Below are positions 43,016 to 52,588 of a stretch of 64,000 bases of DNA, piece by piece; positions within the stretch are counted from its first letter, which is position 1; each line of letters begins with the position of its first letter. Position numbers and translations under genes: made by a program. This DNA comes from Sulfurimonas sp. HSL1-2 (lineage in GTDB: Bacteria > Campylobacterota > Campylobacteria > Campylobacterales > Sulfurimonadaceae). The notes beneath the pieces are model-generated. The model had not been told where the DNA came from, ran no database searches, and saw only the letters and a list, made by a program, of their open reading frames with translations. The stretch lies in contig NZ_CP147914.1 of NCBI RefSeq assembly GCF_039645565.1, forward strand, positions 1,733,573 to 1,797,572, given 5' to 3'.

Positions 43016-45085
43016 TTATTTTTTCCATGCCATCCAAGCCTCTTCAACTTGCCTTCCAATTACTTTCTCATCATTTGCGTGTTTTTCCATGTATTGTTCT
43101 TTGAATTTTTTTGCACTTAAAATAAGATTAGCATCTGATAAGTTGTCATTTTCTATTTTTGCTAACGTATCCCAAATCTGACTACTTAGTTCAAGATCTG
43201 ATTCTTCTTGCATAGCAGCAAAATCGAGTAGATGTGAAACTGAAGTATCACCATCACCTTTTGCAAGCGATAAGTAATCAATAATTGCAATGGGATGCAT
43301 TACATAATATCCATCATGTCCATCTGGATTTATCATTGAATGCATTTTGTCCCATGTACACAGTACTTTTGCTATACCTGAAGAAACATAATCTCCAGAC
43401 AAATAACATATTACACGTGCATCATGTCTGATCAGTACATCAGCTCGTGTCAAATGTTTTTCAATTACAAAAGTTCTAAGCTCTTCAATCTTTGAATGAA
43501 GGTGCTCAACAAAAAAATTCTCTACAGTAAAACTATATCGCGATGCAATCCCGTTAAGTTCTCTTACTACTCTATCTCTAATTGAAAAAAACGCCACGTC
43601 TGACATATCAGCACTAATAGCATCTAATCTGACACCGAAAATTCGGACATAATCTTCAAAAGAAAGATTCTGATCACGCTTTTTATACTTTGAATAATGG
43701 CTTACAAATGCGTTCCCAGAATAAGAAAGATCTATGTCTTTCTCAATTATATGTTTATAATCCCTACATGCTTCGATAAGATGACTTGCGACTTCTTCCA
43801 TATAATCAGATGGGATGACTGCTGCAAATTTGTGATCTGAAATAAGTTTAAACAATGATGCACCTGATTGTGAAAACCTATCATGAACTGTATCAAATAA
43901 CAGACCACAAATTATTGGAATAAAAACTGAAGAATCTATATAGACATTTAAACTTTCTGTTCCGCCTAAAGCATTTATCAGATGAGATGATTCAGTATTT
44001 AAAAAAGCATCATACAATTTTGCACAAGCGATATGTTTTGTAAAGTCGGCTTCAGCAAAAAATTCTGCTAGTTTTCTGAAAATTTCAGTTGTTCTCGCAT
44101 GGCCAAATTTTGAAGTCAATATACTTTTAATACTTTGATATGCATCATTTTCTTTCGCAAGATTATCATACGTACTATATTCCTTACCGGCAAGATAAAT
44201 TGTAAGATCAAAAAAATTATTAACTAAAATTTCTTCTGTATCTTCATCAATATCTTCTCCTAGCTCTAATATTTTTGCTTTGAAATCACTTTTCAGTAGC
44301 TCTAATTCAAGCTCAGTTGTAGTTCTAAGTCCATGAAATTTCTTTTGTTCAACATCTGATAAAAATATAAGTCCACTTTTACTAAGAATCTCACCACTTT
44401 GAAAGAGTCTATCGATATTAGAGTTTACTTGAACTAGTTGAGTTTCCTGAAAACTGTAATCATTTTTGATAGTCTCTATCAAATCGCTTCTGATTAATCC
44501 AGTTTCATGCCTTGCAAGAATAGACATGATTATTGATTGGAAAAACCTTTGACGTAAATCTTTACTTTTTTGATCAAACAATAGTAGTGAGGAAATTGCT
44601 TCATTCTTTGGACCAAGATATTTTGTTTGCGATTTTTTGATGTCATGCAAACCTATCCCCATCAAAGATAATGCTTCAATTACTTGATTTTGATTTATTA
44701 AGCGTGTAGCAATGGCTTGATTATCATATTTATTTACTGTAATGCCATGTTCCAAGAAAATTTCTTCTTTGACAGTTGAAAAAGATCCTTCAGGTATCCT
44801 ACGTGATGATAAAAAGTACATCAAGTTTGTTTCATAGTTATTTTTTAATTTGCGGGCATCCTTTTCTATTTTATCTTTCCATTTTTTTTCTACTGAAATT
44901 TGAATCCCTATACGAACACCCGTCGCAGGCATCGTAACCAAATGAAAATCTTTTCCACCATCGTAAGGTCCATCACAATAGTTTATATCTTTTAGTCCAA
45001 TTAAAGGCAAAACCATCGCAACAAGTGATCTAAAAGTTGAAACATCAGATGCTTCAATTAATCTAGACAAAGATTCAATATTCAT
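43016..45085 (-). CDS. AT-rich gene: PD-(D/E)XK-like nuclease plus PIN-like domain protein, putative defence
   Basis: 689 residues in DNA far more AT-rich than both flanks, so probably acquired. Residues 15-130 resemble a restriction-endonuclease-like domain: DGGKD (D46) then IGIQISVEKKW, with Q62 and K67/K68 as possible active-site residues, and YFLSSRRIP. Residues about 175-250 look like winged helices. Residues about 378-585 fit a PIN-like nuclease: D384 (VYIDSSVFIP), E430/E431, D555 (RHDARVICYL), D579 (TWDKMHS). The last 90 residues are helical. No close known family recognised. A degradative defence or toxin role is inference from the two nuclease-like domains and isolated, foreign composition. 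Confidence 0.7.
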   Translation of the reverse strand: MNIESLSRLIEASDVSTFRSLVAMVLPLIGLKDINYCDGPYDGGKDFHLVTMPATGVRIGIQISVEKKWKDKIEKDARKLKNNYETNLMYFLSSRRIPEGSFSTVKEEIFLEHGITVNKYDNQAIATRLINQNQVIEALSLMGIGLHDIKKSQTKYLGPKNEAISSLLLFDQKSKDLRQRFFQSIIMSILARHETGLIRSDLIETIKNDYSFQETQLVQVNSNIDRLFQSGEILSKSGLIFLSDVEQKKFHGLRTTTELELELLKSDFKAKILELGEDIDEDTEEILVNNFFDLTIYLAGKEYSTYDNLAKENDAYQSIKSILTSKFGHARTTEIFRKLAEFFAEADFTKHIACAKLYDAFLNTESSHLINALGGTESLNVYIDSSVFIPIICGLLFDTVHDRFSQSGASLFKLISDHKFAAVIPSDYMEEVASHLIEACRDYKHIIEKDIDLSYSGNAFVSHYSKYKKRDQNLSFEDYVRIFGVRLDAISADMSDVAFFSIRDRVVRELNGIASRYSFTVENFFVEHLHSKIEELRTFVIEKHLTRADVLIRHDARVICYLSGDYVSSGIAKVLCTWDKMHSMINPDGHDGYYVMHPIAIIDYLSLAKGDGDTSVSHLLDFAAMQEESDLELSSQIWDTLAKIENDNLSDANLILSAKKFKEQYMEKHANDEKVIGRQVEEAWMAWKK

Positions 45086-45261
45086 TATTTCCCTTATTCA
45101 ATAATTATCTACTTTGGCAATTATATGTATCATATTCTCTTAAAGCTTTAATGTTAGAAAAAATTAAACATGCTAAATCAGGATGGAAGTATTTTGAAAA
45201 AATTGTTCGTCCTTCTGTCTTGACCAATATCAGAAGTGTTAACCAATTTGTTCCAATATAT
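45086..45261. other. AT-rich flank of the insert with promoter and possible gene remnant
   Basis: On the minus strand TATAAT (45120-45125) suits a promoter for the 689-residue gene, giving a leader of about 28 bases. On the plus strand an ATG at 45151 opens 41 codons without a stop (MLEKIKHAKSGWKYFEKIVR at the start) before running into the transporter gene; it may be the remnant of a truncated gene. AT-rich composition ends within about 20 bases of the transporter stop. Confidence 0.35.
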
Positions 45262-46161
45262 TTAAATAGTAAGCTTCGCCGAAAAAAGCGACGTATAGAT
45301 CCCCGCCCCGATCAGAAGCGCCCCGACGACGTGGTAGAACTGCAGGGTTTCGCCGAGGAAGATGTAGGCCAGTATGGCACCGAAGAGTGGCATGAGGTGG
45401 GCGAACTGCCCCGTTTTGGCGGCACCCAAAACATCGATCCCCCTGTTCCAGAAGATATAGGAGAGGATCGAAGCGAACAAAGAGACGTAGATGAAGTAGG
45501 CCCAGTAGTTTTCAAGCAGTACCGCTTCCGCGTGGAGCGTATAGCCCTGCGCCAGGTAGATCGGCAGCAGGTAGAGGAAGCCCAGGTACATATTGGCCAT
45601 AAAAAGCTCCGCACTGCTGAAGCCCGCGGGTTTCAGCTTGAAAAGGACCGAGTACAGCGCCCACGACAGCGAACTCGCCAGCATCCAGAAGTCGCCGTGC
45701 ACGAGACGGAGCGCCGAGACGCTTCCGAAATCGCCTTTGAGGATCAGGAAAACGACCCCCGCCGTCGACAGTGCGATCCCCGCAACCTGCCGCCTGCTCA
45801 CGTCATGTTTGAGCATCATCGCTGAGAGGATCAGGATCATGATGGGGACGCTGGAGTTGATGAGCAGCGCGTTCGTCGCCGTCGTTGTCTGCAGGGCCGT
45901 GTAAAGGATGGTGTTGAAGAACGTCACGCTGAGAATGGCCAGTACGGACGTCACGATGAAGTGTTCGCGGACCAGCTTCAAGACGTTGCGGAGGCTGACA
46001 TAGTAAAACGCGGGGAGCAGCATGAGGCAGACGAAGGCCCAGCGGAAAAAGGCCAGCTCCAAAGGCTGTACATCGTCCCGGACGAACCGGCCCAGAATGA
46101 AGTTCCCCGACCAGAAAAGCACGCAGAGGCCGACAAGGATATAGACGCTGTACTTCTTCAT
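45262..46161 (-). CDS. EamA/DMT-family transporter
   Basis: 299 residues from MKKYSVYILVGLCVLFWSGNF, preceded by a G-run; ten more codons in frame upstream are unlikely. Ten helices in two EamA repeats, with FWSGNFILGRFV and a second SSLSWALYSVLFKLKP. Substrate unknown; sequence differs enough from the DMT gene at 22757 to be a separate subfamily. Its 3' end abuts the AT-rich insert. Confidence 0.88.
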   Translation of the reverse strand: MKKYSVYILVGLCVLFWSGNFILGRFVRDDVQPLELAFFRWAFVCLMLLPAFYYVSLRNVLKLVREHFIVTSVLAILSVTFFNTILYTALQTTTATNALLINSSVPIMILILSAMMLKHDVSRRQVAGIALSTAGVVFLILKGDFGSVSALRLVHGDFWMLASSLSWALYSVLFKLKPAGFSSAELFMANMYLGFLYLLPIYLAQGYTLHAEAVLLENYWAYFIYVSLFASILSYIFWNRGIDVLGAAKTGQFAHLMPLFGAILAYIFLGETLQFYHVVGALLIGAGIYTSLFSAKLTI

Positions 46162-46228
46162 AATGCCCCCGCTTTCAATGACTAGCGGCATTGTACAGGA
46201 TTTTGAAATTTGGTTAAGATAGACGGTA

Positions 46229-47104
46229 ATGATTACAGGTAAACGGACACTGCCGATGACGCTGCTCTACCTCTTTATGATCCTGCTCCTACTGATGATT
46301 GGGGCACTCTCCCTGCTTCGCCTCTGGGATTGGAACGCAGAGCGGGCCGAATGGCAGCGGCTCCTCTCGAAACAGCCGGAACATCCAGCACAATTCGACC
46401 CGCAAGTGGTGAAAGGCCTGCCGGCAGCGGCGCAGCGCTACTTCGCCTACACCATCGCCCCCGGCACGCCCCTGCTAAATGTCGCCGAGATCGACATGAA
46501 AGGGCAGTTCAGCCTCAAACCGCCCGAGTATCTGCCCATGCAGGCCCGGCAGATTCTCGCCCTGCCCCACGGCTTCGTCTGGAAGATGCACCTCATCGGC
46601 GGCCTGCCTGTTTCCGGCTCCGACACGGGCAGCTGGACACGGTTCAGGATACTGGGGCTCATCCCCGTCGCCCGGACGGGCGGGGACGCCGACCATACCC
46701 GCTCCGCCTTCGGCCGCTACGTCATCGAAGCGGTGTTCTGGACCCCGGCGGCCCTGCTGCCCCGACCGGGCATAAGATGGGAAGAAGTAAGTGAAAACGT
46801 CGCCCGCGTCACCGTGACCGAAGGGGCGCTTTCGCAGGCGGTGGAGATCACCATCGGTGCCGACGGACAGCCCGCGGAAGTCTCCATGAGGCGCTGGAGC
46901 AATGCCAACCCGCAAAAAACGTACCGGTTCCAGCCCTTCGGCGGGACGCTGTCGGATTTCCGCGACGTCTCCGGTTTCCGGCTGCCCTTCAGGGTCGAAG
47001 GGGGCAATATGTTCGGTACCGGTGATTACTTCCCCTTTTACAAGGCGGAAGTCACGGCAATCCGTTTTCCCGGAGTGCAGCAAGATAGCTCAGCTACCCG
47101 CTGA
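46229..47104 (+). CDS. DUF6544-like membrane-anchored protein
   Basis: 291 residues with one N-terminal helix (about 9-30) and an extracytoplasmic beta-rich domain. The segment GLPAAAQRYFAYTIAPGTPL, then MKGQFSL, and LPFRVEGGNMFGTGDYFPFY near the end are the marks of the DUF6544 (former DUF6920) family. Function unknown. No clear ribosome site at the first ATG; a second ATG nine codons later is possible. Confidence 0.75.
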   Translation: MITGKRTLPMTLLYLFMILLLLMIGALSLLRLWDWNAERAEWQRLLSKQPEHPAQFDPQVVKGLPAAAQRYFAYTIAPGTPLLNVAEIDMKGQFSLKPPEYLPMQARQILALPHGFVWKMHLIGGLPVSGSDTGSWTRFRILGLIPVARTGGDADHTRSAFGRYVIEAVFWTPAALLPRPGIRWEEVSENVARVTVTEGALSQAVEITIGADGQPAEVSMRRWSNANPQKTYRFQPFGGTLSDFRDVSGFRLPFRVEGGNMFGTGDYFPFYKAEVTAIRFPGVQQDSSATR

Positions 47105-47207
47105 GACCGTTGGACAGGGCCATTTCAGGACCTCTGAGGACACCTCTCTTTCCAAGTAAACGCCGGAACGGTCCCGACCTTTTAACCTCTTTCCCATACC
47201 GATACCC

Positions 47208-47235
47208 TTGCCGAATATCTCAAACTGTATATAAT
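47208..47235 (+). promoter_or_regulatory. Candidate promoter of the DUF1003 gene
   Basis: -35 TTGCCG (47208-47213), 16 bases, -10 TATAAT (47230-47235). This predicts a leader of about 29 bases before the ATG at 47271. Confidence 0.45.
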
Positions 47236-47270
47236 GAACGATTATTACCCTGACATAGAGGTCCAAAGCC

Positions 47271-47978
47271 ATGAAAACCAAAAACCTCCAAAGCCGGGAA
47301 ACCTGTGCCGTCTGCGGCAAGCCGTTTGTACGCAGCAAACTGGTATCGGGTGAATCGGTCCGGCAGGAAGTCGCCGACGAGATCCGAAAAGATCACCCGG
47401 AATGGTCGCATGAAAAGTTCATCTGCCGACCCGATCTCTCCACCTACCGGGGCAAATACGTCCAGAGCCTGGTGGAGTCGGAGATGGGGGAGCTGACATC
47501 GCTGGAGAACGAGGTTCTGCGCAGCCTCACCGAACACGAGCTCCTCTCTGCCAACATCGAAGACTCCTTTGAAAAGCGCTGGAGCCTCGGCGAACGTATG
47601 GCGGACCGGCTGGCGTCATTCGGCGGCAGCTGGACCTTTCTCATGCTTTTCGCGTTGTTTCTGCTGCTGTGGATCGGGATAAACTCGGCGGTGCTTTACG
47701 TCAAACCGGTCGACCCCTATCCCTACATCTTCCTCAACCTTCTGCTCTCCTGCCTTGCGGCTATCCAGGCACCCATCATTATGATGAGCCAGAACCGCCA
47801 GGAGGCCAAGGACCGCCTGCGCTCCCAGCACGACTACCAGGTCAATCTCAAGTCCGAACTGGAAATAAGACACCTGCACGAGAAAATCGACCACCTGATG
47901 ACCCAGCAGTGGGAACGGCTGGTCCAGATCCAGAAACTGCAGGTCGACCTGCTCTCCGATCTCGGCGAACGTAAATAG
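47271..47978 (+). CDS. DUF1003 membrane protein with N-terminal zinc-ribbon-like motif
   Basis: 235 residues. CAVCGKPF near residue 11 is half of a zinc-ribbon. The DUF1003 core has GERMADRLASFGGSWTFL, two helices (about 122-145 and 157-178) and the SQNRQEAKDRLRSQHDYQVN motif, ending in a coiled coil. Function of DUF1003 proteins is unknown. Confidence 0.88.
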   Translation: MKTKNLQSRETCAVCGKPFVRSKLVSGESVRQEVADEIRKDHPEWSHEKFICRPDLSTYRGKYVQSLVESEMGELTSLENEVLRSLTEHELLSANIEDSFEKRWSLGERMADRLASFGGSWTFLMLFALFLLLWIGINSAVLYVKPVDPYPYIFLNLLLSCLAAIQAPIIMMSQNRQEAKDRLRSQHDYQVNLKSELEIRHLHEKIDHLMTQQWERLVQIQKLQVDLLSDLGERK

Positions 47979-48007
47979 CCGCAGTTAAAGGGCCGAGGTG
48001 TCAATAC

Positions 48008-50521
48008 CTATGACGCCGTTTCAACGCTTTTCATTGCGATCGGCGGCACCCCGAAAGGCCTGATGAGCAGGATTAGTTTTGGCAGCAGCAGCAGGTCCGC
48101 CAAAATGGCAAGAAACATGACCAGCACGGTCAGCAGGCCGAAATAAATCGTCGGTATGAACACGGAGAAGACGAGGATAAAAAACCCGATGATGATCGCG
48201 ACGGTGGTGTAGGTCATGGCATAGCCCGTGGTCGCGTGGCAGCGCTGCATGGCCGCCACATAGTCCCCGTCCGCCGCCAGCTCATGCTTGAAGCGGTGGA
48301 TATAGTGGATGGTGTCATCGACGGCGATCCCGATACTGATGGCGGCGATGGTGATGGTCATCATGTCCAGCGGGATGCCGGCCCACCCCATCACGCCGAA
48401 AACGGCACCGACGGGGATGACATTGTCCATGATCGCTATGACGGCGGTGAGGAGGGAGCGGAAGAGCGCCCAGAAGGTCAGGAAAAGCAGTGCGACCATC
48501 AGCCCCAGCGTCTCGATCTGCGAAGCGAAGAGGCTCTGGAGCATGTTGTTGTAGAGTACCATCAGGCCGGAAATGTGCAGATGTTCCGGGGGGATACCCA
48601 CATCGGTGATCAACCCCTCCCGCAGCTCTTTCAGCAGCGCGTTGCGGCGCAGGTCGGGATCGGAGTCGGTCAGGCGGAGCGCAAAGCGGACCTGGTTATG
48701 GGCGATATCGACGTAGGGGGTGAGAATGATGTCGGCGAACTTCGGCGGCAGCTCGTTGTAAAGCAGTGCCAGATCGAAATTGTCCAGAGGCTTGCCGCTG
48801 TTCATCGTACGGCCGACTTCGAGCATCGTCCCCAGTGAGAGGACTTTGCCGACATGGTCCCTTGTTGACAGCCAGTCATGCACCCGCTGCACCACCGCCA
48901 TACGGTCATCGGTGAACCAGTACTGGGCTTTGGAGGCCTCCGCCGCATACTCCTGCTCAAACTCGGCAAATTCGTCGCTTTCATCTTCCGCCCGCTTCGC
49001 CGTGCCGCTCTCGGGCGGGGGCGGGAGATCGATGGTGATATCGAGCGGCGTCGTACCGCCGAGCTGCCGGTCGATGACCGACATGCCCCGGTATATCTCC
49101 GTGGAGGGTTTGAAGTAGTTGATGAAGCTGTTTTCCACTTTCAGCTTCTGTGCCCCCGTAACGGCGAATACCACCATCGCAAGGGCTCCGAGGAGAATGA
49201 CAGCCTTGTCCCGGGCAATGAATCGTGCCAGAATGATGGTCAGCGGGAAGTGCCGGTCGAAACTGGTCTGCGGCGCTTTGCGCTTCAGCAGGACGCCGAC
49301 CGCCGGAAAGAGCAGATAGATGACAATGAGCGAGACGGCGATACCGATGCTCATCATCCAGCCCAGCGATGCGACGGGTTTGATATCCGAGAGCATCAGC
49401 GATGCGAACCCTGCTATAGTGGTAACGATGGCGAAAAAAGCCGGGACGGAGACCGCCAGGGTGCTCTCCAGTACCAGCGTTTCCTGCGCTTCGTCGGGTT
49501 TCACCAGAGCCAACTCGCGGTAGCGCACAATCAGGTGGATGATGACCGAGAGCGCGATGATCAGCTGCAGCGAGATGAAATTGGAGGAGATGACCGTGAC
49601 CTCGAAGCCGAAAAGCCCGAGCAGGCCGGCAGTCATGGCGATGGAGATGGCCAGGATCATCACCGGCAGCAGCACCCAGCGCCATTGGCGGAAGAGCACC
49701 CAGAGCACGAGAAGGAGGAGCACCAGTACGGCACTGCCGTAGGTTTCGAGATCGCGCTTGACGAAGGTGATCATGTCGTCGGCAATCATCGTCACGCCGC
49801 CGAGAAAAAGCTGGCCGGCTTCATGGTGCGACGCCAGGATGCTTCGCACCGCAAGGATTAGACGGTGGTCCTTGGCCCTTAAGACGTCCCGGTAGGCCTT
49901 GAACGCCGCATCCGCCGATGCGAGTTCCTGCTTCTGCACGGCGGTGATGGAACCGTTTTCATCCCTGCTTCTGAGCGCATTCAGACGATCAAGCAGCTCG
50001 TAGTAGCGGGCGTCAAAGGTGAGGTTGACCTGAAGCGCCGTCGTTCTGAGATCGGGGCTGACCAGGTTTGAGACATAGAGCGGATTGCGGGCAAGTTCCT
50101 GCCGTGCCAGCGTCAGGTTCGCATCCCCCGCGCCGATGGAAGGGATCTTTTCAAGAAGCTCCTTGACGGGTTTCGGCGGGCTCTCCAGCAGCGGCACATT
50201 GAGGATGGACGTGACCGAATCGACGCCTTCGACCTTCGCCAGCGCGTCACTGAGCGTCCGTAGGGTATGCAACGTCTCCGGGCTGAGCAGGTCATCCTTC
50301 GGCGTGTACGTGACGACAAGAAAATCGGGGCTGCGGTAGCGCTTGGCAACCAGGCGGGAGTAGGCAAGGTCTTTGTCGTGTTCGAGCAGCAGGGTCTCTG
50401 CGGAGGCGTCAACACTGAGCTTGGGGATCTGCAGCGCCAGCACCCCCGTCACCAAAAGCAGCAGTGCGATCACGAGGGCGGGATAGCGGAAGACAAAGCC
50501 GGTATAGAAACGCTTCAACAC
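48008..50521 (-). CDS. RND/MMPL-family transporter
   Basis: 837 residues with a GTG start preceded by GGAGGGAG. Two halves, each with one helix, a large periplasmic loop and five helices (first block about 235-430, second about 655-820). The second half contains GVMGWAGIPLDMMTITIAAI and GIAVDDTIHYIHRF, typical of the hopanoid/lipid-type MMPL branch rather than drug efflux pumps. Likely moves lipids or hydrophobic compounds. No adaptor gene adjoins it. A minus-strand TATAAT (50557-50562) lies about 36 bases upstream. Confidence 0.88.
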   Translation of the reverse strand: MLKRFYTGFVFRYPALVIALLLLVTGVLALQIPKLSVDASAETLLLEHDKDLAYSRLVAKRYRSPDFLVVTYTPKDDLLSPETLHTLRTLSDALAKVEGVDSVTSILNVPLLESPPKPVKELLEKIPSIGAGDANLTLARQELARNPLYVSNLVSPDLRTTALQVNLTFDARYYELLDRLNALRSRDENGSITAVQKQELASADAAFKAYRDVLRAKDHRLILAVRSILASHHEAGQLFLGGVTMIADDMITFVKRDLETYGSAVLVLLLLVLWVLFRQWRWVLLPVMILAISIAMTAGLLGLFGFEVTVISSNFISLQLIIALSVIIHLIVRYRELALVKPDEAQETLVLESTLAVSVPAFFAIVTTIAGFASLMLSDIKPVASLGWMMSIGIAVSLIVIYLLFPAVGVLLKRKAPQTSFDRHFPLTIILARFIARDKAVILLGALAMVVFAVTGAQKLKVENSFINYFKPSTEIYRGMSVIDRQLGGTTPLDITIDLPPPPESGTAKRAEDESDEFAEFEQEYAAEASKAQYWFTDDRMAVVQRVHDWLSTRDHVGKVLSLGTMLEVGRTMNSGKPLDNFDLALLYNELPPKFADIILTPYVDIAHNQVRFALRLTDSDPDLRRNALLKELREGLITDVGIPPEHLHISGLMVLYNNMLQSLFASQIETLGLMVALLFLTFWALFRSLLTAVIAIMDNVIPVGAVFGVMGWAGIPLDMMTITIAAISIGIAVDDTIHYIHRFKHELAADGDYVAAMQRCHATTGYAMTYTTVAIIIGFFILVFSVFIPTIYFGLLTVLVMFLAILADLLLLPKLILLIRPFGVPPIAMKSVETAS

Positions 50522-50654
50522 TGTTCGGTCTCCCTCCGCCAGATTTTTTCAACTATATTATACTTTTGCAGCGGCATAATCGAAAGAACCGATTGCCTCG
50601 TTTGCACCCTTTCAGTACTCCTGGACGGTTGCAGGTACCCAAAGGAAGCACAGC

Positions 50655-51281
50655 GTGAATTTCGATGTCGTTCTGTACGTGCAGATGGCTATTGCCCTTT
50701 TCACCATTTTGGACCCTATCGGCGCCATCCCTCTTTATCTCTCCATGACGCAGGGACAGAGCAGAATAGAACGGCGGCGGCAGATCAGACGGACCGTCAT
50801 CGCCGTCGCCGTCATCCTGAGCCTCAGTGCATTGGCCGGCAATGCGATCCTGGATTTTTTCGGCATCGACATCCATGTCTTTCAGACGGCCGGCGGCCTC
50901 TTTTTGCTGCTGATCGCCCTGAACATGCTTCAAGCCAAGGGGCCGCTTATCAAGACGACGCCCAAGGAGCAGAGCGAGGCGATTGAAAAAGAGGACGTCT
51001 CCGTCGTGCCGCTCGCCATGCCGCTGCTCTCCGGGCCGGGTGCCATCAGCACCGTCATCATCTTCTCCTCTTCCATGGAGGGCTACGACGCCAAAGCCGT
51101 TTTCATCGGTACCATCGTGGTCGTGGCCCTGACGGTGTGGCCCATTCTGACACTGGCAAAATGGCTCGGCGACCGTATCGGAGCGACGGGCATGAATATC
51201 GCCGTTCGGATTATGGGGCTGATCCTTGCTTCCATCGCCGTCAAATTCATCCTCGAAGGTGTCAAAGCCTACCTCTTCTAG
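50655..51281 (+). CDS. MarC-family integral membrane protein
   Basis: 208 residues with a GTG start after AAAGGAAGC. Six helices; LDPIGAIPLYLSMTQG in the first loop and PLLSGPGAISTVIIF later are the MarC/UPF0056 signature. Once linked to antibiotic resistance, but the function of the family is not established. Divergent from the MMPL gene. Confidence 0.92.
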   Translation: MNFDVVLYVQMAIALFTILDPIGAIPLYLSMTQGQSRIERRRQIRRTVIAVAVILSLSALAGNAILDFFGIDIHVFQTAGGLFLLLIALNMLQAKGPLIKTTPKEQSEAIEKEDVSVVPLAMPLLSGPGAISTVIIFSSSMEGYDAKAVFIGTIVVVALTVWPILTLAKWLGDRIGATGMNIAVRIMGLILASIAVKFILEGVKAYLF

Positions 51282-51343
51282 CCCGTACAGACTGCGTCCC
51301 GACGGGCGACAGTTCTATGGGGCATGATCGTTTTCCGCCCCCT

Positions 51344-52405
51344 TTACGGGTCGGGAAGCAGACGCTTTTTCAGATTGTCCAAAATCCCGACCGCACGCCG
51401 GATGGCATAGCCCAGCAAAAACGCGAACCCGAGCACGACAAAGATCATTTCACCCGAGGTTGAAATCTCCGTCATCTCCGTTTTATCCAGCAGGAAAAAG
51501 ATGACGCTGACGACAATAGGTGCCATCAGCACCTCGGCAGCCATCGTCGGGATCTCCTGTGCGTCGAAAAGCCCCTCGTTCAGTCGCTTGGAAACATAGA
51601 ACATCAGACCGATCAGTACGCCGAAAATCGACCAGAAGGCAATCTCCATCCATTTGCCCGCGCCCTGCGTCCAGAGATACAAGGAAGGGGGGATATTGGA
51701 ATCCTCCTCAATGCCTCTTTTCAGATCCGTGAGCACCGTTTTCGCGTCATCCGCCCTGTGAAGCTCGATCGTCCCGCCGAGTGATCCAAGCGCCGTCAGC
51801 GTGGCATAGGAGAGCGCATTGTCGGGCAGATGCTGCCGAAGCGCATCGTAATCCTCCGAGAGGCTCTGCCAGGTCGCATTGTCATCCGCCTGCGCGAGCC
51901 GAATACCAATCATCCTGAGCTTTTTCTGTATGAACACGGAACGGTTGCCGTCGGCGGTTCCGGCGACGACAGGTATCCCGAGGGTGGCGTTCTCCTCGCC
52001 GTAGGATGCGAAGAAATCGTGCTGGGAAACATAGACGGCAATCATGACTGCCAACAGCAGGGCAAGCAGAGAAAAAACGGTGTAGCCTGCCCGCATGTCG
52101 GGAAAATCCACTCCTTTGAGCGCCCGGTTGATGGAAAGGATATCGGTATAGATACGGACCCGCTCCTCTCTTTTAAAATCTTCCCACTTGCGATTATCCT
52201 TGCCGCGGGCCATCGTGTCGGGCAGTTTCTCACACCCCTTTTCGTAGGTGTTTTTCAGATCATGCACTGCCTGCATCTGCAGGCCGTTGGGCACGACTCT
52301 CTCCAGGAGGTCTGCGATGACCTCCTGCGTCTCCCGCTGTAGCTGTTCCATTGCTTCTTTCGCTGGATTGGCTTCGTTAAACCAGAAAATCTTTCGCTTG
52401 AGCAT
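51344..52405 (-). CDS. Hypothetical membrane protein
   Basis: 353 residues from MLKRKIFWFNEANPAKEAME, preceded by AAGGAGGG. A helical cytoplasmic N-terminus (about 1-105), a first membrane helix (about 115-137), an extracytoplasmic region, then three helices near 256-276, 290-310 and 325-345, ending KKRLLPDP. No family recognised. May be a mechanosensing or scaffold protein, but nothing in the sequence settles this. Confidence 0.7.
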   Translation of the reverse strand: MLKRKIFWFNEANPAKEAMEQLQRETQEVIADLLERVVPNGLQMQAVHDLKNTYEKGCEKLPDTMARGKDNRKWEDFKREERVRIYTDILSINRALKGVDFPDMRAGYTVFSLLALLLAVMIAVYVSQHDFFASYGEENATLGIPVVAGTADGNRSVFIQKKLRMIGIRLAQADDNATWQSLSEDYDALRQHLPDNALSYATLTALGSLGGTIELHRADDAKTVLTDLKRGIEEDSNIPPSLYLWTQGAGKWMEIAFWSIFGVLIGLMFYVSKRLNEGLFDAQEIPTMAAEVLMAPIVVSVIFFLLDKTEMTEISTSGEMIFVVLGFAFLLGYAIRRAVGILDNLKKRLLPDP

Positions 52406-52504
52406 CGTCAACCCTCCTTGCGGCGGCGGTTCAGTACTATCTGGACAACACACCTTCTCACTAAGCATGATAGTTCAAAACTACTAATTTTTCATTAAAA
52501 ATAA

Positions 52505-52510
52505 TATAAT
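52505..52510 (+). promoter_or_regulatory. Candidate -10 element ahead of the 52589-53996 gene pair
   Basis: TATAAT within the AT-rich stretch 52478-52512; the -35 (around TACTAA, 52482-52487) is weak. It would give a leader of about 72 bases. Confidence 0.35.
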
Positions 52511-52588
52511 TTCGATGCAAGGGCGTGACGACGGCATGAAATTGTTGAAGGCGCATGATCCACGGTAACCACCAATGAAAGGAAATCC

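Noticed and set aside
45274-45825. Continuation of the plus-strand frame from 45151 into the DMT gene
   Set aside because: After codon 41 it is the antisense of a well-supported transporter; only the AT-rich first part could be a remnant.
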